Source: Phytophthora quininea (lineage: Eukaryota; Oomycota; Peronosporomycetes; Peronosporales; Peronosporaceae). Taken from it: 64,000 nucleotides of DNA. Below the pieces are notes generated by a model. It did no database searches. It saw only the letters and a program-made list of their open reading frames with translations, and was not told the DNA's origin. Position numbers and translations under genes: made by a program. The stretch is taken from assembly GCA_011947345.1 (NCBI GenBank), contig JAAVTG010000559.1, positions 620,001-684,000 on the forward strand. Reading direction: 5' to 3'. Below, piece by piece: positions 23,801 through 38,800 of the stretch. How positions within the stretch are numbered: the first letter of the stretch is position 1; the number at the start of each line of letters is the position of its first letter.

Positions 23801-26800
23801 TTGTACTGTACCAACCCACGACATGGCCTCCAGCGCAGCTTCCACTGTTGGTGCATCGGCATTAAACGGAATTGGGTCAGACGATTCAATAATAAAGCTG
23901 CCCGACAGAACATTTCCATTGGTGAGAGTATTCGTTTCGCACTGTGCCCCTGACTGCGTAAAAGTAGCATCACCGACACAAATGAATTGAGGTATATCCC
24001 CTTCAGACACGTCGAACACCACCGTCCAGATGTATCCACCTTGGTCATCTACTAGAGATTGGGAAACTAGAACGTCTCCAAACACAGGTAGCTGGTTTAG
24101 ATCTGCTGCAAGTTGATCAGCAGTACTAGTGGTAGCACTGACGAACTGCTTTGGTACAATGGAGGTTTCAAGTTTAATGTCCGATATCGCAACTGCCGTC
24201 ATAACATTGTTTTGAAGTGTCTGGAACGCCCCACCGGAGCACACACTATAACCCAGCTGTGCCACGTTGCTATAAACGCCATTGCCATGGAAGAAAATGC
24301 TGTACACAAAGCCATTGAATCCGTCGGCATAATAGCATCGCGCGTCACATACACCTTGTCGATATTTGTCATCCCCTCCAGGCTAGATCTCATGACATTC
24401 GCAGGTGCATCAAATGGGATGCAGATTGAAGAAACCTGTGCACCAAGGAAATTTAAAGTCAGACTGTACGAGCCTGCCACCAGTGATTCCTTCGCGGCGA
24501 CAATAACTTGCTGAATGCCAGTGTCCGTCCCCATGGCATTATCTGTATTCATCGCCACCGTGCAATCGCTTTGCGCACCTCCCGTCGTGGTGAATGAGTC
24601 TGTGCAGACGATCGGTTGGGTCTCCCCGGCGACTGCGTTCCCAATAAATGTGATCTGAAACACATATCCAAAGTTGAGGTCCACCGATGCGTCGCCATCT
24701 CGCGTTACAACAATATCGCTAGGAGTGACAGCAGCACCCGCTGCGCTTGTAAGAGCACTCTTCACTGTGTCCGCAGGAGAATTCCAGGGGATAGCAGTGG
24801 TCGGTACTCCAATTGACTTAAAACTGCCCGGATGGTTTACATCGATGACCTCTCTGACAAACGACAAAGTAAACGTTCCTGACAGAATCGTTGCCGTAGA
24901 CCAAATTGTGATGGTCTGCACCGTCGGCACACGGTAAGCAATAGAGCCCTGAATGCACAGACCGCCAGGACACAACGCTGGCGTTTCGAACGTTTGCAAC
25001 GTTTGAACCTCAGGTATGCTCGCTGCCTGGGTTGTAATCGCTGGATCTCCGCTGCATGAGTTGCAGCGAGTCTGACCTCCTGCACTTCACGCATGTAGAG
25101 CATATCCTGCCTCGATATTCTGTACTGCAGAGGCTACATCACTTGGAATGATAGATGCAGGTACTGTAAACACACCAATTCCAATGTCTGTTGAGGCCGC
25201 AACGTGGGCGTAATAACGTATGCCAGCAAGAAGGTTAGGGATCGTGTACGAGGTAGACGCTGATCCTGGGACAAAGTCGTCCACAACTGTAATTGTTCCA
25301 CCAGTGAGTGTGTCTGTTTGTGTTCCGAGCTTCGGGACATTTCCGAGGAACGATTTGAACTTGATTGTCCACAAGAAGCCGTTCACTTTGTATATATCCA
25401 ATGTTTGTTGGGGGCACTTGATAAAAATCTTGACGAAATCGTCGAGTCAGAAGATGTGGCAAGTGGAATAGAGTTTGCCGATAAGGCAACTGCGCCATCA
25501 ACACCATTCCTTACCGTCGACTGTATGACGACGGAAGAGTCAATATTTGGTGCCGTTGCAGCGGAACTACAATATCAGGCAAATTGCCAGCCAACGTTGC
25601 ACCACTGAAGTAGATCGTATAAACGAAACCTGGGGGGCTAAGCCTGAGTTCGTTCGTCTGGTTACCACAACATCTCCATCGCTTACAGCTGGTATGGTGG
25701 TATGTATCGCCGTTTGGATTGCGTTTTCAAAACGATTTCATCTGCATTCCATGGAATTGGGGTTGTCGTGTACCTAACACCGTAAGTGTATACGTAGCTG
25801 TTGAAGCAATATTATTGGTTGGATTGTAATTGTCAACTGCTGAATTTCAAACAGTTCACTCATCACACTGAATGGCTGTGATACCCCGTAAGCAATATGA
25901 GTGTCAATAGTGTTTTCCCCATCGTAGACACTTGTTAATGAAAACTCTCCGGACGGCATGCCTCCTTCGACCACACTAACTACGCCAACATTCGTAACTG
26001 GGGTCGTACTGGTGCATGATGCATCACCGTACTGCAATACTTGTAGCAAAGGAATGTTCCCTGTCACGAGATCGCCCACGAATGTAATGCGATAAATGTA
26101 TCCCTGAGGGAACCGAAGCTCGTTTTTATCGCCAGATACCAGTACTTCTCGAACACCAAGAATTGAATTCAAAGCAGTAGTGAGAGCAGCTGCTGTTGCC
26201 GTGAAAGAAATGCACCCGGTAGGGTTTCCTGCAAACGTTAGTGTATACCCCCTGTCACGGTTGTATCCGAAATAGTAACCCCTTGAACTTCTTTACTTCC
26301 ACCAAACTCCACAATTTCGACAGAAACTTTGCGCACACTGCCGCCAGTTTCCCCACCCTAATGTGCACACATTACCACTATCTTTATGTTTTAGATAAAG
26401 CAAGTTAATGTACGGGGCGGGCTTGTAATCTAAAAGAAAATGTCGTACGTATAACCTGCTGATCCCTCGCGTACAGTCTCGATAATGATAGTCGGATAGA
26501 CTCCCGCAACCATTCCAGACGAGCAAATACCGACTTCCAGCTGAGAGACGTTGCCAACTACACGACTGTAGCCACCAGAAAGAGGCCCTCGGAAATTGAT
26601 TAAGTACTCGTAGCCATAGCCCCAATCCGAAGACCCATCTCCATCCCGCGTAACGTTAATATGGGGGACATTGTTCAAATTGCCTAGATTTCCAAGAGCA
26701 TTGAGAGCACTCTGGAGATCCTCCGCTGAGATTCCATACGGTAGACATGGTAAAGGAGTCACCGCAGTTTGGCCATCCAGCGTTAATTGCAGCCTGAATA

Positions 26801-29800
26801 ACCCTGCGGTGCTGGCTATCATCGTGCTAGATGTCATGCGAATGCGTTGAATCTCAGTTTGCGATGTTCCGCTCCCACTTCTAGTTACAATCACATTCCC
26901 CGTAGATAGTTGAGTTTCCAATGCGGCTTCCAAATCGCTTGCAGGGGCCCCACTTGATACAACTTGAATATATCGTGTTGTCTAAGGATAGTTGATAGTA
27001 GCCCTGCAAGTCTGTAACTTGGCCAGATTCAGTCGCAAGAGATAGTCGTTGGTGTGGTAACTGGCCGCCGTGAGTGACAACAGCCACCACAACCATAGTT
27101 GGAGCTGTGACAGCACTGGCCGTTAACAGAGCGACGTCGCCAGCAACCGAATCACCAAGGAAATAGACATAGTATATATACCCTTTCCTTGTGCCACTTG
27201 AAGTGAGAAGAGGCCCAGCTCGAGATACTACAATATCCTCCGGTTGTGATGTTGCATCAAGCGCGTATAGTAAACCATAAAGTGCATCGTGGACACTAGA
27301 CGCGTCGTCATTGAATTGTAGCCATGTGCTTGCAGTACTTTGGACTCCACCACGAGTTATCTGTAGTTTGAAGCAGTATGGGATCAGCGCTGCGGTCCAT
27401 GGGTTTGAAGGAACTGGAGTCCATGAACTTGTAGGCACTGTCACGGTGATGCTCTGAATATCATACCCCGATCGCTGGACTTGATACGTCAAACCATCGA
27501 TACGCAGAAGCTTGCCCGGAAAAAGGGTTTTCGTTGATTCCATGGTCAACGCGTTCACTAGTGGCGATTGGGACGTGACGCTTACGCGTGAAGTATCAAC
27601 CACTCGGGTGAACGGCGTGTCGCCATTAGTACCAATTAGAGTGTCTGCAATGGCGGAAGACCCAAATCGAATGTTATCGCCTGGGGCAATAAACTGGCGA
27701 ATATCATCAATACCCGTTATTGTAGCAAATGAACCATCCTGCGCTGGAGTTGCAGTTGCACCAAATATTTTTGTGTCATCAAATACCCTTGTGTTACATC
27801 AACGTCACCGAAAAGACCCATAGCTTCCACGCCTTGCTTTATCGCAGCAACGGACGCTGAGTACGGAAGCATTGGCGTTTGACTGGAAGTTGTGTTTAAT
27901 ACGAATGTCCCTAGGATTGGTGAAGAACCTTGAGTGTTTGTGTAGACACTAACAGACGCACCATTTCCGGTTAGCGAAGGAAACGTGACAGACAAAGGAG
28001 CGACATTACCGCTACCAGGAGGAAACGTAAAGCCATTAAGCTCTCCACTAGTTCGCACAAATCGAATTTTCCAGCGGTAACCTCCAGGGGTTCCAGAGTT
28101 GTCAACTGGTGTGTCATCCCACCCGCCAGAACAGAGAGAACTCGTGCATCCTGTATCAGTTGATGGATACTTCAAACGTATCACACTAACGTCTCCGATC
28201 GTATCCATTTCGCTCAGTTTCCGCTGCAAACAGTCGGATCCTCGTCAAAAGATACTTCGCGAGGACCAAAGAAGACGAATAAAAATCAATCAGGAACGAG
28301 CCACTCAGACCCTGCGATCCAGGAGTCGCTTGTGTCACCGTTACAGCGTAGCCACTTGAACCTGTTTCTGGTGTGAATGAAGTAACAATGTTGGGTATAT
28401 TGCCAGCGCCCGGAGGGGTAAATCCTGGGTTTGAAATGAAGCGCACTAGCCATGACATCTCCCCATACTTTCCGATAACACTTTTGACAACATTCACTTT
28501 GCGATCATAAGTTGTGGGTATTTGGACGGTGGCTGCGGCTTCTAGAACACGCTGAACAAGAGTTTCATCGGCGTTCCACGGCAACAACATGGATATTCCC
28601 ATCGCGGACGTCGTAGTAGAATCGAAGTCAGCGCACGTTTTAGAGTTCACATTAACATGCCCAGCAACAACATCCACGCTTGCCACTTGGAAAATGCACG
28701 AGGATGTCCCCACAGTAAAACGATCTTGCGGTAAAAGGTGGGTTGTCATCATCTGTCCACCAGATACAATAGTGAAATACGTAATGGTACAAGAAGTACC
28801 CACATTATTTGAGCATGCAACTGTGACAGTAAATCGTTGGGAAGTACCTGCATCTCCTTGCACCCTAAGTCTGTAAAATCACCGCGCAAAATAGCTCCGT
28901 TTTGTTGCGGAATAACAGTTGCAAGCGGGTTCTTTCCGACTGCCAAAGGATAAGTAGCAGTGGGAAGAGTGACAGAATTGGCAACCATCAGCGGAACATT
29001 CCCGGGGAGTTGCAGAGCAGCCCAGAGTCATCGAGCTGCTCACAGGGCTGTGCATCTCGTAAAAAGTCACGGTCCATTCGTACCCGCCATTGTGTATGTC
29101 TACTGCACTTCGTGAAACAGCCACTTCACCAATGTTCGTCATTTGCTCAAGAATTTCTTCCACTGACGTTCCTGAGTTTCCACTCTCCAACTTCGTTCCC
29201 CATGCGTTGTGGGCAATTGCAGCACTTTGTACAGAACTCTGTACAGCCATATGAATGGAATTGCTCGAATCCAACGTAACAGTAAAAGTTCCAACCATGG
29301 GGCCAACTCCGGTAGTGGCTACATTCATCGCACAGTTTTGGCCACCAACTCTATTGGTTGTTGTGAGACCACCTCTATGGCAAATTAGCGGGAACGTATG
29401 GCCAACTTGGCGGCCCCAAGCTTTAGAGTATCCGGATTCCCAAACGTCACCCCATGCAGCTGGCGCACCTTTCCAATTGCCTGGCACGCCGGCGGAATGG
29501 TCACTTGTTGGGTCCGTCCATGTCGACGACCAAAACGTGATAGACCACGTGTAGCCAAACACTTGCGCGGGTGAGGTAGTTGGTCCGCTACGGTGCACGA
29601 CCACACTACTGGGTTTTATAGAACGTAAGCTATTTAGCTGGGCTTGCACGGCAGACTCATCTGCGTTGAATAAGATGGGACCTGTCGTCTCACCATTGAA
29701 TTCCAACTGAAATGTGCCGCCAAGTTGATTTCCTATGGTGATTTCCGCTACATTGGTGAATGCACCAGACCCAGTAAGACTAGTAATAAGCGAAAGCAGA

Positions 29801-32800
29801 TCTACCTTGCCGCCTGTGCTTGGGTCAATGAAAGTGATTGTCCACGTAAACCCTCTTGCCTGCGTGGCCGCAGACCGAACGATTGTGATGGTTGGAATAA
29901 GCATTTGCGTCGTAAAGAAGTTTTGTAGCTTGTCATCAGTTATACTTGAATCCAAACTTGCAAGTGATGTATCTGTCCCGATTATGCATGTGGCAGTCAC
30001 TCCGCCCAATGTAATTGTCATCGTGCCTCCAACTTGATTCCCATCGACGTACGCGAGCGTAGGACCTGTCAATGGATTTAGATTATCGCCAGCAAGTACA
30101 CTGGGTGAATAAGCAGGACCATTTGAGTCTCGAGACTGCTGACTACTTTTACTAGTGGAACATCCCACCCCGAGAAGTAAATGTGAGTTGCCACGTAAAA
30201 ACTCCAGACCATTTTTGACTGCCAAACGGAAAATAAGGGGACCTTACAACAACCATTTGTCCGAAAACGGGATTGGAGTTGTGCGCAAGATCTACTACAG
30301 CTTCCAGAAGCGTCTCCATTAACGTCTCCGATGCATCCCACGGAATATCGCCACTGTACTTCGTCACACTATTAGAGTATGCAACAGTTGCGCTGGTAGG
30401 AGCGTCGTCGATGCTAACGAGACCAATTTTGAACGTACCCCGAGCATGCTTCCTATCGAGGTCCTCAACACCGGGCACGCCGGAGCTGTATGAGGTTGAA
30501 TTGTGCTGATTCCAGACACATCACACTTCAACTGCGGGATTGAGCCCGAGCGGGCCTTAAAAGTTACAGCATACGTAAATCCAACAAATCCTGCAGAACC
30601 CACTGTTACCGCTGATGTACGGGTCACATCCACAGCCCCAACTACAGGCGACAGAGCAGTCGCGACATCTGACGCAGTTGCGGCGACTGTTGCCGCTGTC
30701 TTAACATATATACTGGCTGTTACTTGTGGTGCATTATACAGAGAGAGCTGTCTCCCCGAAAACGCACTGCACAAATTGCCGGCATCACCGGCGGAAACAG
30801 CAATGGATGTAGATGGCGCCGTGTACGTGACTGGACCTGCTTGGAAAGAGCAGACGTCAACAATATACTGCTCCCGGAAATCACCTGACCGATATAATTG
30901 CCGCCATGTACGGTAAACGTGAACGCATTTCCATCAAAACCAAAATCTGTCACGCAGTTAGTGCAAATCGCGTTACTGTTCGTCGTATCACACTGAGGGG
31001 TAGCAAATGTGGAGCTGGTCGGGTCCGAATACGATTCACATGTATATGTAACTACAACCACAGGCGGATTTGCCACCGAATATGGAGGCTCATTTCCTGC
31101 GCTAACTGACGCAACTGTTGGTGAACCTGCAATGGGGACCCCACCGACCATAATATTAGTCGCACTTCCAATATTTAGGAGAGGTACGTCTCCAGCGACA
31201 TCTACACCGGAAAAGGTAATCAAAAACACATACGTCACATCGTTGGGGTTGGTGGTTGTGTCTGTAGATCGATCCACCGTAACCATATCAATATTATCCA
31301 GATGTGTAAGCGCTGTTGCCATAGCACTTCCCGCACTAGCATCGTTTGAAGGATCAGTTACTGATGCAATAATGTCGCCCGTGGTGCTGCTATGCTTTGT
31401 AGTGTCGAGACAATACGTGCAATCCGTAGTGTCGAAAGAAAGAAAAACGTTCCACTAATTGGGTTCACATTTCCCCCAGGCAATGTCACCGTAATACTTT
31501 GAACTTCGTCGCTGCCACGAGACACACCGACTGTAATCTGCTGCACTTCGTAAACTTCATTGATGGTCGTCATAACTGCCTGGACTTCATCGATATCATC
31601 ACCAATCAGACTAAGCGCCTGTACCTCGTCTTGATCTGTCGCGGACGTCACGATTGTCTGAACTTCATCTACTACGGGATCACCAGTCGTCTTAATGACC
31701 TGAATCTCATCCACACCAGCAAAGGTCGTTTGTACAACCTGCTCTTCATTCACTACGTTCACGGTCGCATCCACAAACTGCTCTTCGTTAATAACGTCAT
31801 CCTGCAGCATTATTGCCTGTATCTCACGAATAACTGGTACCGTTACGCTGGAACTGTGTCCACTAGAAAAGTCACTCTGTTCGTCCCACTCAACTTGATA
31901 CGCTTTCAGGCTTGCACCACCATCGAACAATGGTTGTGTCCACTGAGCTAGCACCGACGTTGCCGACACCACACTAAGAGTTAAGTTCTGTGGTGGTGTT
32001 GGAGGTTGGTTTGTGGCAATAACCGATGGGGGCGTGGCTTGTTGGGAGACGCTAGCACCCTGTGCGTTAAATGAGCCAACTCGAATCCAATATGAGTTTC
32101 CAGCGATGAGTGCATCCGAGCGGACGCCTGTAGTAGCGTCATCCCCGCCAATGATGAATGACCTGTTCGTGCCACTAACGAGAGCGAACGAAGCAGGAGA
32201 GTCAAACGAGGGGAAGCGTCCCATTCGACCATGTACTGGGTAATAGTGAGTCCGCCATCTCCCCATACTCGAATTTATCAGTTGAAGATGGAGCCCATTC
32301 CACTAAAATGGCGTAACTTGATAAAACCGTCGCAGTAACATTCTCGGGTTGGCCAGGTGTGCGATTAGCAGGCCTCGCATAATTTGGGGATGAAATGGCG
32401 TACGGCCCGTCGCCTTGATCATTGAAAGCCAAAACGCGAACAAAATACGCTGCCACCGCAGAAATGGGGATATTGAAAAGAAAGGACCTGGATTAGCTGA
32501 GTCAATTTCCAGTACCGCTTGATAGTCATAGTTTGGAGTGTTGACGTTCGGAAAAGTGCTAGCAGTATCCCATTGAATCCGATAGCCCAGAATTGTTGAC
32601 CCTCCGTCACTTGCTGGCGGTTGCCACCGAATTTTTAATAGTTTGCTAGAAAGAACCAACAGCTGGGCGCCAATAGGAGCGGATGGTCTCGATCGAGGGA
32701 TTTGATATGATGGGATTATGCTAGCAGCATAGCCGTATCCTTCGTCACTGTGCGCTCGCACACGAATAGCGTACTTTTGGCCTGTCGTCAATCCTTGAAT

Positions 32801-35800
32801 GACATAGCGGAGTTGTCCTGGCACTTCCACCACTCCTGCATCTCCTGGAGCCCCATTTCTTTCGCAGTAAAAGATGGCTGGACACCAACCAAGGTTCTTG
32901 ATACCATTATTTTAGCGCCTGGGCCTTGGAGCTCGGTATCGTCGACGTTCAGCAGCGAAATATCATCTTTAAATTCCGACACAAACGTAATCATCCAGTT
33001 GTATCCATATCCATTGGACGACCTGGTCACATTCACAGCACCAATCGTGATCAAGCCTTCCAGTGCATTTTGCATGTCACCTGCCGAGATGTTGTGTGGT
33101 AAGGGCGGCGTGGTATCCGATAGCCCTTCGCTAGCGAAAGCCACTCGAAATGTCCCGCTGATTGGTTGCAGACCCTTCTGCACAGACTCAACGTAGATGC
33201 CGGGATTAGTGCCTGCCCAATTGTCACTCGGATACACCTGGATGAGGTCTTGCGGTCCGATATGACCCGCCAGGAAAGTAATTGCCCAAGAGTATCCAAA
33301 CGCAGACTTGAACAATGGCACGGGGTTAGTGAACTGTGTGATCGTAGTGCCCACGGTAAATGTGCCAGCGCTCAGATTGATACTTGCGATAGTACGCTGC
33401 AGACCTGCAATCCATATCGTATCACCAACCTGAAGGCCAGCATTAGTGAGCGCGAGTGTCGACGACACAGTGAGTGGAGTAGTCGATGACGCAGTGACGA
33501 CTGTCCCAGTTGTAAGTACGGACACCAGCAATCCTGAAACAACCCGACTCGACTGGACTCGGGAGACATCCACCGTGCCAATCGTAGATAAACGCTCTAG
33601 ACGTTCCTTCACCGACTTCAGGCCAATCGCCTGCGCATTCCACTGGAGATTCTCTGTCACTTCCCCACCAAATGAAAGCTTAAAGTATCCGCTCAATGTT
33701 TGCGAGTCCGCGAAATCGACCAAACGCTGGATCTCTGGAAGACCCTTTCCCGCGGAAGTAGTGATCATTTGCTGCTCCTGTGTACCTTCGGCACGGTACC
33801 ATTCCACCTTGTACTTGTCGACACTGCACAAGTCTCCACTGAGTGTACTTACACCCCATTCAACCGCCAGCGTCGTTCCATCCACGACGCTTGCAGTGAC
33901 AGTTTGCGGAGCATCGGGCTGCCCACACGTGACTGCAGTTGCCAGTGGTGACGTAGCTGACCCAAAGCCGTCGGCGTTGTAAGCCATCAAATGAGCATAG
34001 TACTTCGCGCCAGGGCGAAGCCCTGTTAGGTAAAAGCGGAAGGGATCGGAGCCTGTGATCTTGTTCGCGACTTGCACCGTTGGGTTGGTTCCGGTGAGGG
34101 ATGTGCTATCCACCGTCATCGTGAAAATATTGCCCGCGCCAACCATTTCCTCCCCGCGAAGGTAGGCAAACGTGACAGTCCAAATGGCTGTATTGAAAAT
34201 CGAATTTCTCGTTGCCTGGGTTACTTTGATCGAATACAGCGTGGTCGTCTGTTGTAGAGCCGTCTGCATCTCCAAAGCTGAGGCTGCCACTGAAATCGCA
34301 CCCGTCGTTTTCCCGTTAAAGGTTAGTGTGAACGTACCACTGATCGGTGAGACGTCATCCGTGAACACTTCTTGAACCTCGTGGGTGAAGTCGCCGATAG
34401 CCAAATCATTAACGCCTTGGACGACTTCAACCACATTGATCCGAGGGAAATCCCCTCCAGTAAACTTGCATTAGCGACAAGCAAAGCCAAGTCTCCAGGA
34501 TTGTGCGTGAACGTTATCTTCCACGCGTAACCCCATGACACTTGAGCTCTCGTAACGTCCACGGGGTCTACCGCGATATCTGACGTGCCTGTGATTACTG
34601 AAAGGGCGGTCTTCATAACGTCTGCACTGCAGTCAAAGGCAATGGCGTCGTCGTATGGCCGCCCCACGACAAGGTGAACGTACCCTTCATGCCGGTTGCG
34701 CTGCGATAGCTGGTGGCTACCTGCTGCACCTCGAACTTCTTCTGGATACTCGCGACGCCGTAGTCAGCACTCGTGCTGTCGAAGTTTGGGGAGGAGTCCC
34801 ACTCGATCCTGTACATTGTGATGTCTGCACCCCAGAATATAAAGGCGCCCAATAGTTGATCGATAGCCACGTAGGGCCATGGAATTCACCAAGAGCAACA
34901 CCAGTCGGGGAGTGGGAACAACAGAGCTCGCTGCCGTCTGGGCTTGGAAAACCGATACCGAGTCGCTGATTCCCTTGGAATTCACAGCAAAGATCCGGAA
35001 CGCGTAATCCTGACTGCTTTCGAGGATCAAGTTGTCTTGTTTGGTCACTGCCACTGCACCGTTGCCGCGAACGACTGCATTCAGTTTGGTAACGTCGTCT
35101 GGAGTGATAACGAGTAACGGCAACTTCTTCATCGGGTAGACTCCCAGAACGATATCGTATGCACTATGCTCCCACTAAGCTGCGTCGAGGCCACGCTGAC
35201 ACCATCCACCGCATCAAGACCTTCCAATATGGTTTTCATGTCGTTGTTGAGTGTGTTCCACGCAATGCTCGCTGTGGATTCCCCGCGAAACTCAACGAGT
35301 ACGTTGTGGGACTCACAACATTCAAAATTGCTGTTTGGATGGAAGCTGGGTTTCCAACGTTGATCACATTCGGAGGCACGGACTTCGGGCTTCGCGTGCC
35401 AATCCGAGCAGCCGTGCCGCGCCAGTCGAACATCGGAATGGCCTCCACCGTGTCCAGGCTCCCATCATACGACCGAAACACCAAGTTCCACTTCTGTCCA
35501 TTAGAGACGTGGTACACACGCTGCTTCGCAATGGAATTCGTGAAGCTACCTCCTGTTACCGCTAAATATCTGCTGTTTTCGGCAGATATCGTGAATTTGG
35601 TCATGTCACCCGACTCGGAACGCAGCCATAGATCGTCTCCAACAGCTACCAGATTCGTCAAGTCTTCTGTTGTCCGCAACATGTTATCAAATAGGTAGAC
35701 TTCCGGACTAGCAGCAACTACGCTGTCTCCCGAATATGCGGGCGTGACCGTCACCAATGCTCCGCTCACGCTACTCACCGTGAATTGGACATTCCCTACG

Positions 35801-38800
35801 AAGAATGTGTTAGTGGACACAAACCCATGAGAAGCAGGAAGCTCAAAAACGTTTGATCCGTGCGCCACAGAAATCACTTGCATCAGATACGAAATACTAA
35901 CAAATCCAGGCAGCGGCTTTGTCTGCTTCGTAATAAGCCCAGCTGCAACGTTCACGTTTAGAGTTCCTGCCGCTACACCAACGGGGTTCGTCAGAGTAAT
36001 GTCAACTGAGGTGATTGATGCAATGGTGTTGGCGGTGCCTGAGGCGACCACCACCGACTCTCCGACTGCCAAGAATCGAGTGGGGTCGATCACCATATTG
36101 CCGAGCCTGACATTCGACAACACATTGGGGTTCTGCGTTGCATCAGCTGTGAGCTCCAACGCATAAACACCCACGTCTCCAGCGTTTAAATCCCCAAGAG
36201 CCAGCACTGAGTCAACTGAACTCAGCTTCTGGAGCTCTTGAACCACTTTCTTGTGCGTAGCAGAAAACCCAATCGGCTCCGTGACTTCACCCCCAAAAGC
36301 TATCCGGAACGAGCCACTGATATCGTTCTGCCTAGGATCACTCGCATCTTCTTGCTTGGCATCAGTGAACACTGTGGCCGTCGGATACACACTGACCAGT
36401 GCATCCTGGCCGGTTAAGTGAGAATGATGAACGAAGATAGTGTCCTGGTCTTCGTCTTCCTGGATAAACGTCACATGCCAAGCTTTGCCATACGATCCAT
36501 AGTTGCTCACGCTTACGTCGACGGTTCCAGGTGCGGTAATCGAGTCAATCGCATCACGCATTTCGGATGCTCCAGTTTCCTGGAACAGCAATGGTGTGGT
36601 CTCTTCGCCCATGTACGACAGTGTGAACGTCCCGCCGATGCTTGATGCCGCGTCAGCGAGAATCGTCTGGATGCCCTGTCGACCGTGAGCGCAAGCTCCT
36701 TGGTACTTTAGCGTATGTATCTGTCCATAAACAGGAACACCAGCCGCCCATTGAATGTTATTCGTCCACGCGGCGTTTGTTGTCCACGGTGCACAAGGAG
36801 CGGTACCGAAGGAACTTGGATCAAACTGCAATGTCGGCCACTCTCCAGTGGGATAATTGCCCCAAAAGCGGACCTTGTAGTCGTTGAGATCCAGAATCTT
36901 CAGTGATCGAGCTTCTCCCGTGAACGTATTGCAGGACCCAACGGCAGTGACAGCTATCGTTGTATCTCCTACGCTTGGTGCAGAATTGACACTAAATTCA
37001 CAAGAGTCCTTGGAAAAGTCGTTTGGGTTCCGGCTCACTGTAATAACAGTGTTTTGCAGCAGAACTGCAACGTCCCCGGCAGTAAGACCGCCGTGAGGTG
37101 ACACGGTTGTGTCCCCGCTAACAACCGTAATTGACCCGGCAGAATAGCCTGTCACTTTAGACGAAGCGGAGCCAGTCAGTAGTGTCACTTTAAATCCGCG
37201 TACTTCCTCCACTGTCACTTTAGAAGCAAAACCCAGGCCTGTCAGTGCGGCTTTCAATGAACTTGCCGAGCTTTGCGTAATGCAAGCGGATGTAGTTCCT
37301 CCTAGCGTCAATTTGAAGCTACCGCCGGTAATGGTCGTCTTCGCGAACAGACGGATGACTTGCACAGCTGACGGTTCCCCGACAACGTAGGTGTCGCACA
37401 CATCCTCGTCGTTATTGATCTCAAAGAAGCCATAGTGGTTGGCCGGAACTGCGGCCTGGTCTGCCACTATCGTGCATGCACTTGCTGGTAGCGCTAATCC
37501 CGTCTCGATCGATGCCATCGACGATAGCAGCTGCAAACCAGGATACGTGCCAGCGATGATTATGTTGGGGTCGTTATCGAATGAAATCGTCCACTCGTAC
37601 CCGTAAGGTCCACGCTCGTTTCCTGAATTGTCAATCTTGAGGATCGACGTGGCAGACGTAAAACTACTCACTCCGTTTCCTAGCTCGACGTCGATGCTAG
37701 TGCTACCTTCTTGAGGTTGGTCGCTAACAACGAAGAAATTACCGTCCACATTCAGAACAGCACCCTTCACAAGCAGCTGTACTTGCGCTGCAGTCAACGC
37801 CGTCGTCGTCAGAGAATTGCCCGGCGCACTGAAGCTGATATCAGTGCTGGTTGTTCCTCGTGCGAGCACGTACACCGCACGAGTGACTGACACGGGGCGC
37901 ATACACGGCAGACTACTCAGGGCTTCCTGCAGAGAACTAGCCGTCGTGTGCACCGGCAGCATTGCAGACACGTCGTCTCCATACTGCAACTGAAACGTCC
38001 CAGCAATATCGTCTTGCTGCAAACTAAAGATCCGGAGTTTCTTCGTCGCTGGTGTTCCGAACGAACTTCCGACAGCGTATTCCAACATGTACTTCGAGAT
38101 GGGATCACCATGGTCGACAGGGCTGCTAAGACGAAGCTCCAACTGCGAGCCTGAGATGGGCCACATCCCCGTGACACTTGGTGCGTCTGGAGACGTCGCC
38201 ACAGACGTCAGCAACGGCAAAGCGCCCCTACCAGTCTGCTGGTAATCAATGGTACTTGCGCCATACCCGTTCTCATTGCGAGCAAATGCGCGCACGTAGT
38301 AATCATATCCAGGTACCAGACCATCCACAATCGTTTCAAAAGCGACATCGGCACCTTTCACTATCTCCTGCACCACTACATCTGCTCCTGTCCCCTTCAG
38401 CAAGCTCTTGTCGCTGACCACGAGCATAGGTAAGTCGCCCATATTTGACAAAAGCTGATACTCCACATCGCGCCAAAATTCGCATTGTCTGTTCGTGTCA
38501 CGTTCAACCGCCCTACTGTTGCCAGGTTCTGGAGCTTTGTCCTGACGTCTACTCCAGTATCATTGTAGTCGATCACAACCCCACTGGACGATCGAAACGT
38601 GACAGTAAACGAACCACTAATGTCGTTAGCAGTCGCTGTCGTGGAAATAGCCTGCACTTCCTGTACCGCCCCGCCAAGCTCCTGTGAAGCCACGATCGCA
38701 TCTCCACCGAAATCGCTCTTGATCGGACTCTCGATGCTTACAAAAGTCGCGTCATTCACAGCTGATACAGCCACGTTGCAATTGGGGCAAGCTACACCAA

